Source of the DNA: UBA3839 sp963627995
GTDB taxonomy: Bacteria > Bacteroidota > Bacteroidia > Bacteroidales > Bacteroidaceae
Length of the DNA: 64,000 nt
Assembly: GCA_963627995.1 (NCBI GenBank)
Contig: CAVGCV010000005.1
Coordinates: 62,001-126,000, forward strand
Direction: 5' to 3'
Position numbers and translations under genes: made by a program. Below, in pieces: positions 52,013-59,621 of this stretch (position 1 is the stretch's first letter; every line of letters starts with the position of its first letter). The notes under the pieces were generated by a model. That model was not told the DNA's origin. It made no database searches and saw only the letters and a list, made by a program, of their open reading frames with translations.

Positions 52013-52450
52013 TTAGAGGTCTATGCCGGCGAGGTAGCTGTAGATGTCCGCGTTGTCGATGAGTGTGTACTGGATGAAGTCCTCGCGGTAGGTCTCGTCG
52101 TAGGTGGGGGCGTGCTGCTCCGTGCGCTCGGTTGCGGCGGCGCGGATGCCGTCGTGCGGCTGCGGTTCGACCGATCCGTTGTGCGGGAACAGGAACAGTG
52201 CGGCCCCGACCGCGCAGGCTGCCGCTGCAACCGCCGTCCATCTGAGCCACAGGCGGCTGCGCTGCGCGGGCTGTGGATGCGGCTGGCGCACGGTGGCGGC
52301 GGTGTCGGCACTGCTGCCGAGTGGCGAGTCGGTGGCTGGTGCGTCGGGAATGTTCGCCATGATGCGGCCGGTGAGGCTTTCGAAGTAGCCCTCCGGCACG
52401 CCGAACGGATTGCCCTTTGGCTGGCTGTTGATGTCGAATTTTCGCTTCAT
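52013..52450 (-). CDS. Putative membrane anti-sigma factor
   Basis: 145 residues. A cytoplasmic N-terminal part includes NPFGVPEGYFESLTGRIMANIP, a pattern common in small Bacteroidota proteins encoded right after ECF sigma factors. One membrane helix follows (WTAVAAAACAVGAALFLF, about 70-88), then a periplasmic tail with YREDFIQYTLIDNADIYSYL. It lies between the sigma factor gene (45 bp upstream) and the exported helical protein gene. The anti-sigma role is inferred from topology and gene order only. Confidence 0.7.
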   Translation of the reverse strand: MKRKFDINSQPKGNPFGVPEGYFESLTGRIMANIPDAPATDSPLGSSADTAATVRQPHPQPAQRSRLWLRWTAVAAAACAVGAALFLFPHNGSVEPQPHDGIRAAATERTEQHAPTYDETYREDFIQYTLIDNADIYSYLAGIDL

Positions 52451-52495
52451 GTTTTTCCTTTCTTTGTTGGTTTGACTGCGCGCGTTTGCGATGGT

Positions 52496-53068
52496 TTAAT
52501 CGTGGCGGCGGAAAAAATCTTCTATCTTCCTGACGGCGAAGTGGTAGGAGGCTTTCAGCGCGCCCACGCTGATGCCGAGAATGTCGGAGATGTCCTCGTA
52601 TTTCATTTCCTCGAAGTACTTCATCGTGAACACGGCTCGCTGCCGGGGAGGGAGCGACGCCACGGCCTGCTGCAGGAGCAGTGCGGCGCGGTCGCCGTCG
52701 AAGTAGGTGTCGCTTTCCAGCGTGTTGGCGATGCTGGGGGGGCTGTCCTCGTCGTTGTCGTCGAAAGGCGACGAGTCGAGCGAGATGGTGTCGTGTTGCC
52801 GCGAGAGGAATGTCAGGGCTTCGTTGTAGGCGATTTTGTAGAGCCATGTCGAGAGCTTGCACTCGCCTCGGAACGTGGCCATGCTGCCCCATGCTTTCAT
52901 GAACGTGTTCTGGAGGATGTCGTCGGCGTCGTCGTGGTAGGAGACCATGCGGCGCACCTGCCAGTAGAGCGGCTGGCTGTAGGCATCGACGAGTTCCTCG
53001 AACGCCTTGCGTCGCGTGGCGGGTGCGAGCAGTTGTGCTATGAGGTCTGGTTCGCTGGTCTTCTTCAT
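52496..53068 (-). CDS. ECF-type RNA polymerase sigma factor
   Basis: 190 residues from MKKTSEPDLIAQLLAPATRR; the frame is open 19 codons further but that part reads as leader sequence. Region 2 is seen at about 24-90 (LVDAYSQPLYWQVRRMVSYH, DDADDILQNTFMKAW, STWLYKIAYNEAL) and region 4 at about 130-185 (LPPRQRAVFTMKYFEEMKYE, DISDILGISVGALKASYH). It would direct RNA polymerase to a small regulon, probably including its own operon. Anti-sigma-like and exported genes follow on the same strand. No TAnnTTTG box was found just upstream, which would fit a different, self-recognised promoter. Confidence 0.92.
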   Translation of the reverse strand: MKKTSEPDLIAQLLAPATRRKAFEELVDAYSQPLYWQVRRMVSYHDDADDILQNTFMKAWGSMATFRGECKLSTWLYKIAYNEALTFLSRQHDTISLDSSPFDDNDEDSPPSIANTLESDTYFDGDRAALLLQQAVASLPPRQRAVFTMKYFEEMKYEDISDILGISVGALKASYHFAVRKIEDFFRRHD

Positions 53069-53124
53069 TGTCGGAGGTGGGGGTGTGGGCGGTGCGTCCG
53101 TGCGGCGCGTTGGTTTTTCTCTCA

Positions 53125-53164
53125 CAAAAAAACCTTGCCCATGTCCTGTCGGACACAGACAAGG
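53125..53164 (-). terminator. Terminator after the small secreted protein
   Basis: On the minus strand, CCTTG and TGTCC pair with GGACA and CAAGG around a short loop, followed by seven T (53126-53132 as A on plus). It separates the small secreted gene from the sigma cluster. Confidence 0.75.
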
Positions 53165-53195
53165 AGTGTGCTTCGCCTGTACGCTGTCTGCCGCG

Positions 53196-53507
53196 CTATC
53201 TCAGTTGGACCTTGCGCGCCACCTTTCCAATTTTCAGAATGTAGTAGCCTTTGGGGAGGTGGTTGAGGTCGAGGACTTTCTCGGGGCTGTCGATGCGGTA
53301 GGATGCAACCCGCACGCCGGCGAGGTTGTAAATCTCCACCGACATCTTGTCGGCGTTCTTGATGTGCACCGTCGACTCGCACACGCTGACGGTGACGGGG
53401 GCTGCTTCCTGCTCGATGGCGGAACGCTGCGCGTCCTGCGCGTTGGCCGTTGGGGAAACGGACAGCGTGAGTGCGGCGACAATGGTGTATAGTAGTGCTT
53501 TTTTCAT
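53196..53507 (-). CDS. Small secreted protein consisting mainly of a type IX-like C-terminal module
   Basis: 103 residues. After a signal peptide (MKKALLYTIVAALTLSVSPT, then ANAQ) and a short linker, residues 38-103 form a single beta module: VSVCESTVHIKNADKMSVEI, YNLAGVRVASYRID, LPKGYYILKIGK, KVQLR. This is the layout of Por-secretion or related C-terminal modules normally attached to large secreted proteins. Here there is almost nothing but the module. It has its own promoter (53574) and terminator, so it is not simply a broken end of a neighbour, though it could be a remnant. Confidence 0.8.
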   Translation of the reverse strand: MKKALLYTIVAALTLSVSPTANAQDAQRSAIEQEAAPVTVSVCESTVHIKNADKMSVEIYNLAGVRVASYRIDSPEKVLDLNHLPKGYYILKIGKVARKVQLR

Positions 53508-53573
53508 AGGCTTTCGCTTTGCTTTTCTCTGTGTGGATTGCGTACTTGGCGCACAATCCGCCCTATGTCATTG

Positions 53574-53581
53574 CAAAAGTA
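53574..53581 (-). promoter_or_regulatory. -7 promoter box of the small secreted protein gene
   Basis: The minus strand reads TACTTTTG, 66 bp upstream of the start at 53507. Confidence 0.6.
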
Positions 53582-53723
53582 GGCGTTACGGTAGAATTAT
53601 GCAAGAAAAGCATGAAAAAAAGTGGCGTGCGTTATAATTTTTTTAGAACTGTGGCGTTGCCGGTTGTTTTGCGGGCAGGTGCGTGCGTGGAGCGGAGGTC
53701 GGGCCTCGTGGAAGTGCGGAGGG

Positions 53724-54638
53724 TCAGAGCGCGACGCGCAGTCCCTCGTTGGCCAGTAGGGTGTCGGGGAATATGCGCTGTGCCTCGCGCAGGATTGCGC
53801 TCTCGTCTTCGTGCCGCGACGAGAAGTGGCCGACAAGCAGTCGCTTTGCTCCGGCCATGCGTGCGATTTGCGCGGCCTCGGCAGCTGTGGAGTGGAGGTA
53901 TTTTTTTGCAAGCCGTTCGTCCCCCTTGGTGTAGGTGGCTTCGTGGTAGAGGAGGTCCACTCCTGCCACCATCGGGGCGATGTCGGGCTTGAACGCCGTG
54001 TCGGAGCAGTAGGCGTAGGAGCGCGGTGGGTCGGCGGGCGTGGTGAGCGCTGTGTGGGGGATGACGGTGCCGTCGTCGGTGGTGAAGTCCATGCCGGCTT
54101 TGATGTTGTTGAGTTGCCATGTAGGTACGCCGTGGCGCACGACGGCCTCGTGGTCGATGTGGGGGAGCAGGGGCTTCTCTCGGAACAGATAGCCGCAGCA
54201 GCGCACGCGGTGGCGGAGCGGGATGGAGTAGACGGTGAGGCTGCGGTCTTCGTAAATCGGACTGAAAGCGTGGGTGTCGACGGGGTGGAACACGACCTCG
54301 AAGTCGATGCCGCTGCAAAAGTAGTTGATTTGCGGACGGAAGACGCGTTCGATGTCCTCCGGCCCATAAATGTGCAGGGGGGCGGTCCGTCCGAGGAGCG
54401 ACTGTGTGGAAATGAGTCCCATCAGGCCGAAGCAGTGGTCGCCGTGCAGGTGGGAAATGAACACGCTGGCCATGCGGTTGAGCTGTATGCGGTTGCGCCT
54501 CAGCGCGAGCTGTGTGCCCTCGGCGCAGTCGATGAGAAAGTATTTCTCGCGCACGTTCACCACTTGGGCGCTTCCGTTGTGCCTCAATGTCGGAAGGGCG
54601 CTGCCGCAGCCGAGTACCGTGACTTCAAATTTTTCCAT
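53724..54638 (-). CDS. rnz: Ribonuclease Z
   Basis: 304 residues from MEKFEVTVLGCGSALPTLRH. The metal-binding motif is SHLHGDHCFGLMGLI (about 61-75); further ligands are in YHEATY (about 216) and GHFSSRH (about 256). The length and the RNase Z pattern PTxxHNGSAQVV fit the short tRNase Z form. It removes the 3' trailer from tRNA precursors lacking encoded CCA. The gene lies downstream of rpsA on the same strand, but the rpsA terminator separates them; no perfect promoter box was seen. Confidence 0.93.
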   Translation of the reverse strand: MEKFEVTVLGCGSALPTLRHNGSAQVVNVREKYFLIDCAEGTQLALRRNRIQLNRMASVFISHLHGDHCFGLMGLISTQSLLGRTAPLHIYGPEDIERVFRPQINYFCSGIDFEVVFHPVDTHAFSPIYEDRSLTVYSIPLRHRVRCCGYLFREKPLLPHIDHEAVVRHGVPTWQLNNIKAGMDFTTDDGTVIPHTALTTPADPPRSYAYCSDTAFKPDIAPMVAGVDLLYHEATYTKGDERLAKKYLHSTAAEAAQIARMAGAKRLLVGHFSSRHEDESAILREAQRIFPDTLLANEGLRVAL

Positions 54639-54740
54639 GTGACGGGGTGTTTTATGAGGTGAGGCGTCTCGCCCTTTTTGCTGGGCGGATATAGGGTCGG
54701 AATGATTCTTTTGGCCGAAGCCGTTTGGGACGAAATGGTA

Positions 54741-54824
54741 TAAAAAACGCGGGCTCGCGGGGATTTCCACGCACGCTGGCTGTGTGCCGGCTGCTGTTGC
54801 TCGTGGAAATCCGCGCGAACCCGC
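54741..54824 (-). terminator. Long terminator hairpin after rpsA
   Basis: Arms of 23 bp with two mismatches (54749-54771 and 54802-54824; core GGATTTCCACG / CGTGGAAATCC) surround a 30-nt loop. On the minus strand a run of six T follows (54742-54747). Confidence 0.85.
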
Positions 54825-54843
54825 AGTGTCGCTGTTGCGGTGC

Positions 54844-56640
54844 TTACTTCTGCTCTGCCTCCATGTTGGCTTTCAGAGCGGCAAGGGCGTCGATGTCGCC
54901 GAGCGTTGTGCTGGCAACCTTGTTCTGAATGACAGGTGCCTGCTCCTTGGGCTGGCGAGCTGCTTTCTTCGCTGCTGCGGCTGCCTTCTTGGCTTCGCGT
55001 GCCTCGGCGCGTGCAACGTCCTCGAAGATGCGGCTGTGCGAAAGGATGATTCGCTTGGCGTCCTTGTTGAACTCAATCACCTTGAAGTCGAGTTCCTCGC
55101 CCAGCTGTGCCTGGCTGCCGTCCTCCTTGACCAGGTGTTTCGGCGTGGCGAAGCCCTCTACGCCGTACTCCAGCTGGATGACTGCGCCCTTGTCGAGCAT
55201 TTCGATTATCTTGCCGTGGTGGATGCTGTCCTGCGTGAAGATGGTCTCGAAGTTGTTCCAGGGATTTTCCTCCAGCTGCTTGTGGCCGAGCGAGAGGCGG
55301 CGGTTGTCCTTGTCGATGTCGAGCACCTGAACCTCAATCATCGCGCCAATCTGCGTGAACTCCGACGGATGCTTCACTTTCTTCGTCCACGACAGGTCGG
55401 AAATGTGGATGAGTCCGTCAACGCCTTCCTCTATTTCAACGAACACACCGAAGTTGGTGAAGTTGCGAACCTTTGCGGTGTGCTGTGATCCGACGGGGTA
55501 TTTCGTCTCGATGTTTTCCCACGGATCCTCTTTCAGCTGCTTCACGCCGAGGCTCATCTTGCGGTCCTCGCGGTCGAGCGTGAGGATGATGGCGTCCACT
55601 TCGTCGCCGACCTTCATGAAGTCTTGTGCGCTGTGGAGGTGTGCGCTCCAGCTCATCTCTGAAACGTGGATGAGCCCCTCCACGCCCGGAGCAATCTCGA
55701 CGAATGCGCCGTAGTCTGCCATGACAACAACCTTGCCGTGTACCTTGTCGCCCACTTTCAGGTTAGGGTCGAGGGCATCCCACGGATGCGGAGTCAGCTG
55801 CTTGAGGCCAAGGGCAATGCGCTTCTTCTCGTCGTCGAAGTCGAGGATTACTACGTTGAGCTTTTGGTCGAGCTCGACAACCTCTTTCGGGTCACTCACG
55901 CGGCCCCACGAGAGGTCTGTGATGTGGATGAGGCCGTCGATGCCGCCAAGGTCGATGAAGACACCGTAAGAGGTGATGTTCTTCACCGTTCCTTCCAGAA
56001 TCTGTCCCTTTTCGAGCTTGCTGATGATTTCTTTCTTCTGTGCTTCCAGCTCGGCCTCGATGAGAGCCTTGTGGCTGACGACGACATTGCGGAACTCCTG
56101 GTTGATTTTCACAATCTTGAACTCCATCGTCTTGCCCACGAACGTGTCGTAGTCGCGGATGGGCTTCACGTCGATTTGGCTGCCGGGGAGGAATGCCTCC
56201 GTTCCGAGCACATCGACAATCATGCCGCCCTTTGTGCGGCACTTTACGAAGCCCGTGACGATTTCGTTGTTCTCAAGCGCTTTGTTCACGCGCTCCCACG
56301 AGCGTGCTGCACGCGCTTTCTTGTGGGAAAGAACCAGCTGTCCTTTCTTGTCCTCTTGATTTTCGATATATACTTCCACCGTGTCGCCCACTTTCAACTC
56401 GGGGTTGTAGCGGAATTCGTTCTTCGAGATGATACCCTCGCTCTTGAATCCAATATTGACCACCACCTCGCGGTCGCTGATGCTGCTCACCGTGCCATCG
56501 ACAACGTCGTTGTTGCCAATTTTGCTGAGTGTCGATTCGTAGGCCTTGGCGGCTTCCGCTTTGTCCGATGACGAGAGCCCCTCGTTTTCAAAGGATTCCC
56601 AGTCGAAGTCTGCAAGCGGCTGGATGTTTTTTGTTTCCAT
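54844..56640 (-). CDS. rpsA: 30S ribosomal protein S1
   Basis: 598 residues from METKNIQPLADFDWESFENE, the usual start in this phylum; an in-frame ATG 13 codons upstream is possible. Six S1 OB-fold repeats can be followed, for example VDGTVSSISDREVVVNIGF (first), GTVKNITSYGVFIDLGGIDG (third), HGKVVVMADYGAFVEIAPGV (fourth) and AKVRNFTNFGVFVEIEEGVD (fifth). The tail is Ala/Lys-rich (EAREAKKAAAAAKKA). S1 binds mRNA at the 30S platform and is central to initiation in organisms that lack strong Shine-Dalgarno sites, as here. Confidence 0.96.
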   Translation of the reverse strand: METKNIQPLADFDWESFENEGLSSSDKAEAAKAYESTLSKIGNNDVVDGTVSSISDREVVVNIGFKSEGIISKNEFRYNPELKVGDTVEVYIENQEDKKGQLVLSHKKARAARSWERVNKALENNEIVTGFVKCRTKGGMIVDVLGTEAFLPGSQIDVKPIRDYDTFVGKTMEFKIVKINQEFRNVVVSHKALIEAELEAQKKEIISKLEKGQILEGTVKNITSYGVFIDLGGIDGLIHITDLSWGRVSDPKEVVELDQKLNVVILDFDDEKKRIALGLKQLTPHPWDALDPNLKVGDKVHGKVVVMADYGAFVEIAPGVEGLIHVSEMSWSAHLHSAQDFMKVGDEVDAIILTLDREDRKMSLGVKQLKEDPWENIETKYPVGSQHTAKVRNFTNFGVFVEIEEGVDGLIHISDLSWTKKVKHPSEFTQIGAMIEVQVLDIDKDNRRLSLGHKQLEENPWNNFETIFTQDSIHHGKIIEMLDKGAVIQLEYGVEGFATPKHLVKEDGSQAQLGEELDFKVIEFNKDAKRIILSHSRIFEDVARAEAREAKKAAAAAKKAARQPKEQAPVIQNKVASTTLGDIDALAALKANMEAEQK

Positions 56641-56725
56641 GAATTGTTTGTTGTTTGTTTGGTTAATAATGTTGGACATTATGTTGTGAGAAACACGTTG
56701 GTTCGGAAAAACTCCGAATCGGCTG

Positions 56726-56733
56726 CAAAGGTA
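56726..56733 (-). promoter_or_regulatory. -7 promoter box of rpsA
   Basis: The minus strand reads TACCTTTG, 85 bp upstream of the chosen rpsA start and 46 bp upstream of the alternative ATG at 56679. Confidence 0.7.
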
Positions 56734-57420
56734 CGGAATAATAATTTAGCAGCCAAAAGTTTACGCATCAAAAGCAATGCGCTGGGGAATCATCAATCTA
56801 CACTCGTTGACTATGCTCAAAACTAAGGAGTTCTCATCGACATGGAGGCACAACGCAGTCTAAAGCAAGTGGGCGATGTTGCTGCAGGACGTTACGAACA
56901 CATCATGGAATCTGCAACCGAGCAAAGCTAATCAAGATAAAAGAGAATCAATTATTGTACTGGAGTTCCATTAAAGAACCGTATCGTGTCTTTGATAACC
57001 TCAGAAAAAGTTTCCGAGTAAAATACATGCTTAGACCTATCGAATATTATACCATGTAATTTGTCGTTTTCAAACTCCTCAAGTGGAATGCAAGCAGCTA
57101 TACCGTATGCATATCCACACAAAAAAGTAATATAAAGTACAATAGTAATAAAATCTAAGCAAAACACTCACAAGCAAAGGCTCTTCTCTAAATAAGTTTA
57201 TCCACAAAAATAGTTTGAACGCGATACATGTTTATGCACAAGAAAGCCAACTGCCCAGGCGTCATTTGTGTTGTTGCGGCGAGCAAAACTTGTGGGGAAT
57301 TCACGGAAGTGAGGATTTTTTAGTGCGGCGAAATCGGAAGAAGAAGCTGATGGGTTATTCCAAAAAACTCAATCGTGGCTCCGCGCTTATGGGGCAATGC
57401 ACTGGGCATGACGCGGCCCA
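56734..57420. other. AT-rich gene-poor island between rpsA and the HAD gene
   Basis: Composition changes abruptly from GC-rich to AT-rich at about 56734 and back at about 57240. On the plus strand two short frames look like pieces of one decayed gene: MLKTKEFSSTWRHNAV (from about 56815) and, shifted, MEAQRSLKQVGDVAAGRYEH (from about 56841). I could not assign a family. A small minus-strand frame is listed separately. No complete insertion sequence or flanking target duplication was seen. Confidence 0.6.
56952..57167 (-). CDS. Small hypothetical protein in the AT-rich island
   Basis: 71 residues from a GTG start directly after an in-frame stop; no ATG is available. The N-terminal 25 residues (FCLDFITIVLYITFLCGYAY) are hydrophobic and could be a membrane anchor. 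The rest is mixed charge (EEFENDKLHGIIFDRSKHVF). Codon use is AT-rich, unlike every neighbour. No family recognised. It may be a real foreign gene or the 3' part of a decayed one. Confidence 0.35.
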   Translation of the reverse strand: MFCLDFITIVLYITFLCGYAYGIAACIPLEEFENDKLHGIIFDRSKHVFYSETFSEVIKDTIRFFNGTPVQ

Positions 57421-57426
57421 AAAGAA

Positions 57427-57466
57427 ATCCATCCGCCGACAGGGGCGTTCCTGCCAGCGGACGGAT
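57427..57466 (-). terminator. Terminator after the HAD gene
   Basis: A 10-bp stem with one mismatch (ATCCATCCGC at 57427-57436, GCGGACGGAT at 57457-57466) is followed on the minus strand by TTTCTTTTG. It lies 31 bp downstream of the HAD stop codon. Confidence 0.65.
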
Positions 57467-57497
57467 GTCGTTTCGGATGCTGTCCGGCATCGGCGCA

Positions 57498-58244
57498 CTA
57501 CGGGTTGTGCGTGTGGCCGAACGCCATTTGAAGTTCGTCCCATGCGTCGCACAGGGCCTGCATGGACGGGAAGAGGAGGTTCGCCCCTTCGTCGAGGAGG
57601 ACGGAGTCGGGCAATGGCCCCGTATTGACGGCGATGGTGAACACGCCGGCCGCCACGCCGGCTTGTACGCCGAGGGGCGCGTTTTCCACCACTATCGACT
57701 GGCACGGCGGGAGGTCGCCTCCCTTGTGCAGTCCGATGAGGTATGGCTCGGGGTTGGGCTTGCCGTACTTCACGTCGAACGCTGTCACCATGTGGTCGGG
57801 CGAGAACACCTGCGGAAAGTTGTGCTGGAGGCGGTTGAGCAGCGACTTCTGTCCCGAGCCGGTGACGACCATGGGCGTAATGCCGGAAGCCTTTACCTTG
57901 AGCAGTAGCTCGTAGGCTCCGTCCATCCGTTCGGCCGTCGGGCGACTGGAGAACAGCTGGCTCTTGTATTCGTAGATTTCCTCCACCTCCTGCTCCGTGG
58001 CCTCGTGCCCACGCTCGCGCATGGATACGATGTTGATGGTCCCCGCGCCCGTACGTCCCTCGTGCTGGTAAGCCTCCTCCATGCTCATGGCGATGCCGAA
58101 GTGCTGCATGGCGTTGTGCCATGCCCAGGCATGGTTCTTCATCGAATCGAACAACACACCGTCCATGTCGAACATGGCGGTGTGTGGCTCGATGCGCGTG
58201 TGGTGGTGCTCCTTGAGGTACTGGAGCACGGCTTGCTCGTACAT
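57498..58244 (-). CDS. HAD-superfamily hydrolase (phosphoglucomutase/phosphatase subfamily)
   Basis: 248 residues. HAD motif I is FDMDGVLFDS (25-34, nucleophile Asp26), motif II is VVTGSG (about 124-129), and the later KYGKPNPEPYLIGL and VVENAPLGVQAGVAAG give motifs III and IV. The helical cap includes GRTGAGTINIV. This fits the subfamily of beta-phosphoglucomutases and sugar-phosphate phosphatases; the substrate is not known. Its start directly abuts the pgi stop, so it belongs to the gpsA-pgi-HAD operon. Confidence 0.88.
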   Translation of the reverse strand: MYEQAVLQYLKEHHHTRIEPHTAMFDMDGVLFDSMKNHAWAWHNAMQHFGIAMSMEEAYQHEGRTGAGTINIVSMRERGHEATEQEVEEIYEYKSQLFSSRPTAERMDGAYELLLKVKASGITPMVVTGSGQKSLLNRLQHNFPQVFSPDHMVTAFDVKYGKPNPEPYLIGLHKGGDLPPCQSIVVENAPLGVQAGVAAGVFTIAVNTGPLPDSVLLDEGANLLFPSMQALCDAWDELQMAFGHTHNP

Positions 58245-59579
58245 TTACTTCAGCCGCTCTTGGATGGCCTTGCTCTCTGCCTCGTATCCGGGCTTGTCGA
58301 GGAGGGCGAACATGTTGCGCTTGTAGGCTTCCACGCCGGGCTGGTTGAAGGGGTTCACGCCCAGCACAAGGCCGCTGATGCCGCAGGCTTTCTCGAAGAA
58401 GTAAATGAGCTGGCCGATGTTGTACTCGTCCAGCTTCTCGATGGAGATGCGGAGGTTGGGCACGCCGCCGTCCACGTGGGCGAGCTGTGTGCCCAGTTCT
58501 GCCATCTTGTTGACTTCGTCGATACGCTTCCCGGCAAGGAAGTTCAGGCCGTCGAGGTTCTCCGCGTCCGACGGCACTTCGAGCTTCGCGTTCGGATGCT
58601 CCACAGAGATGACGGTCTCGAAAATCGTCCGTTCTCCATCCTGAATCCACTGGCCCATGGAGTGGAGGTCCGTCGAGAAGTCGACGGCGGCGGGGAAGAT
58701 GCCTTTCTTGTCCTTGCCCTCGCTCTCGCCGTAGAGCTGTTTCCACCACTCATTGACGTAGTGGAGCTTCGGCTGGTAGTTCACGAGAATCTCAATCTTC
58801 TTGCCTTCGGCATAAAGCGCGTTGCGCGTTGCGGCATACTGGGCGCAGAGGTTCTCTGCGAAAGGCACGCCGCTGGCGGTTGCCTTCTCCATGTCGCGCG
58901 CGCCCTCGATGAGCGCGTCGATGTCGAAGCCGGCACAGGCGATGGGAAGCAGTCCCACGGGAGTGAGCACAGAGAAGCGCCCGCCCACGTTGTCGGGTAT
59001 GACGAAAGTCTTGTAGCCCTCCTTGTCGGCCGTCGTGCGTGCCGCGCCCTTCTTGGCGTCGGTCACCGCAACGATTACTTTCTTGGCGGTCTCCTTGCCG
59101 CGCTCGTCCTCACACAGCTTCTTGAGAAGGCGGAACGTGATGGCCGTCTCCGTCGTGGTGCCCGACTTCGAGATGTTGATGACCCCGAACCGCTTGCCGT
59201 GCAGGTAGTCGATGAGTTCCGCGAGATAGTCCTCGCCAATGTTGTTGCCGGCGAAGAGGATGCGCGGACTGTCCGACTTCTTCAGCCAGCCGAACGAGTC
59301 GCCGAGTGCCTCGATGACGGCACGCGCGCCAAGGTAGCTGCCGCCGATGCCCGCGACGACCACGGCCTCGCACTCCGCGCGCAGCACGTCGGCACAGCCC
59401 TTGATGTCGTCGAGCAGCGCCTTGTCCGTTTCTGTCGGGAGGTGAAGCCATCCGAGGAAATCGCTGCCCGGGCAGGTGCCCTCTTCCAGCGCCTTCATGG
59501 CATCGGCGACGGCCGGCGCGTAGGATTCCACTTTTCCTGCTGCAACGAACTGTGCAGCCTTTGCAATGTTGAGTTTCAT
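58245..59579 (-). CDS. pgi: Glucose-6-phosphate isomerase
   Basis: 444 residues from MKLNIAKAAQFVAAGKVESY, the length of the compact bacterial PGI type. Characteristic stretches are GIGGSYLGARAVIEAL (about 77-92), VINISKSGTTTETAITFRLL (about 132-151, substrate phosphate binding) and the later LGVNPFNQPGVEAYK, which holds the conserved Lys. It interconverts glucose and fructose 6-phosphates in glycolysis. It lies 42 bp after gpsA and abuts the HAD gene. Confidence 0.96.
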   Translation of the reverse strand: MKLNIAKAAQFVAAGKVESYAPAVADAMKALEEGTCPGSDFLGWLHLPTETDKALLDDIKGCADVLRAECEAVVVAGIGGSYLGARAVIEALGDSFGWLKKSDSPRILFAGNNIGEDYLAELIDYLHGKRFGVINISKSGTTTETAITFRLLKKLCEDERGKETAKKVIVAVTDAKKGAARTTADKEGYKTFVIPDNVGGRFSVLTPVGLLPIACAGFDIDALIEGARDMEKATASGVPFAENLCAQYAATRNALYAEGKKIEILVNYQPKLHYVNEWWKQLYGESEGKDKKGIFPAAVDFSTDLHSMGQWIQDGERTIFETVISVEHPNAKLEVPSDAENLDGLNFLAGKRIDEVNKMAELGTQLAHVDGGVPNLRISIEKLDEYNIGQLIYFFEKACGISGLVLGVNPFNQPGVEAYKRNMFALLDKPGYEAESKAIQERLK

Positions 59580-59621
59580 GATGTATGATGTTTTAGTGTT
59601 TGCATTTTCCAGCCTCGGCGG

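Noticed and set aside
57215..57628. 137-codon plus-strand frame
   Set aside because: It overlaps the HAD gene end and its terminator antisense and mixes AT-rich and GC-rich halves; no domain.
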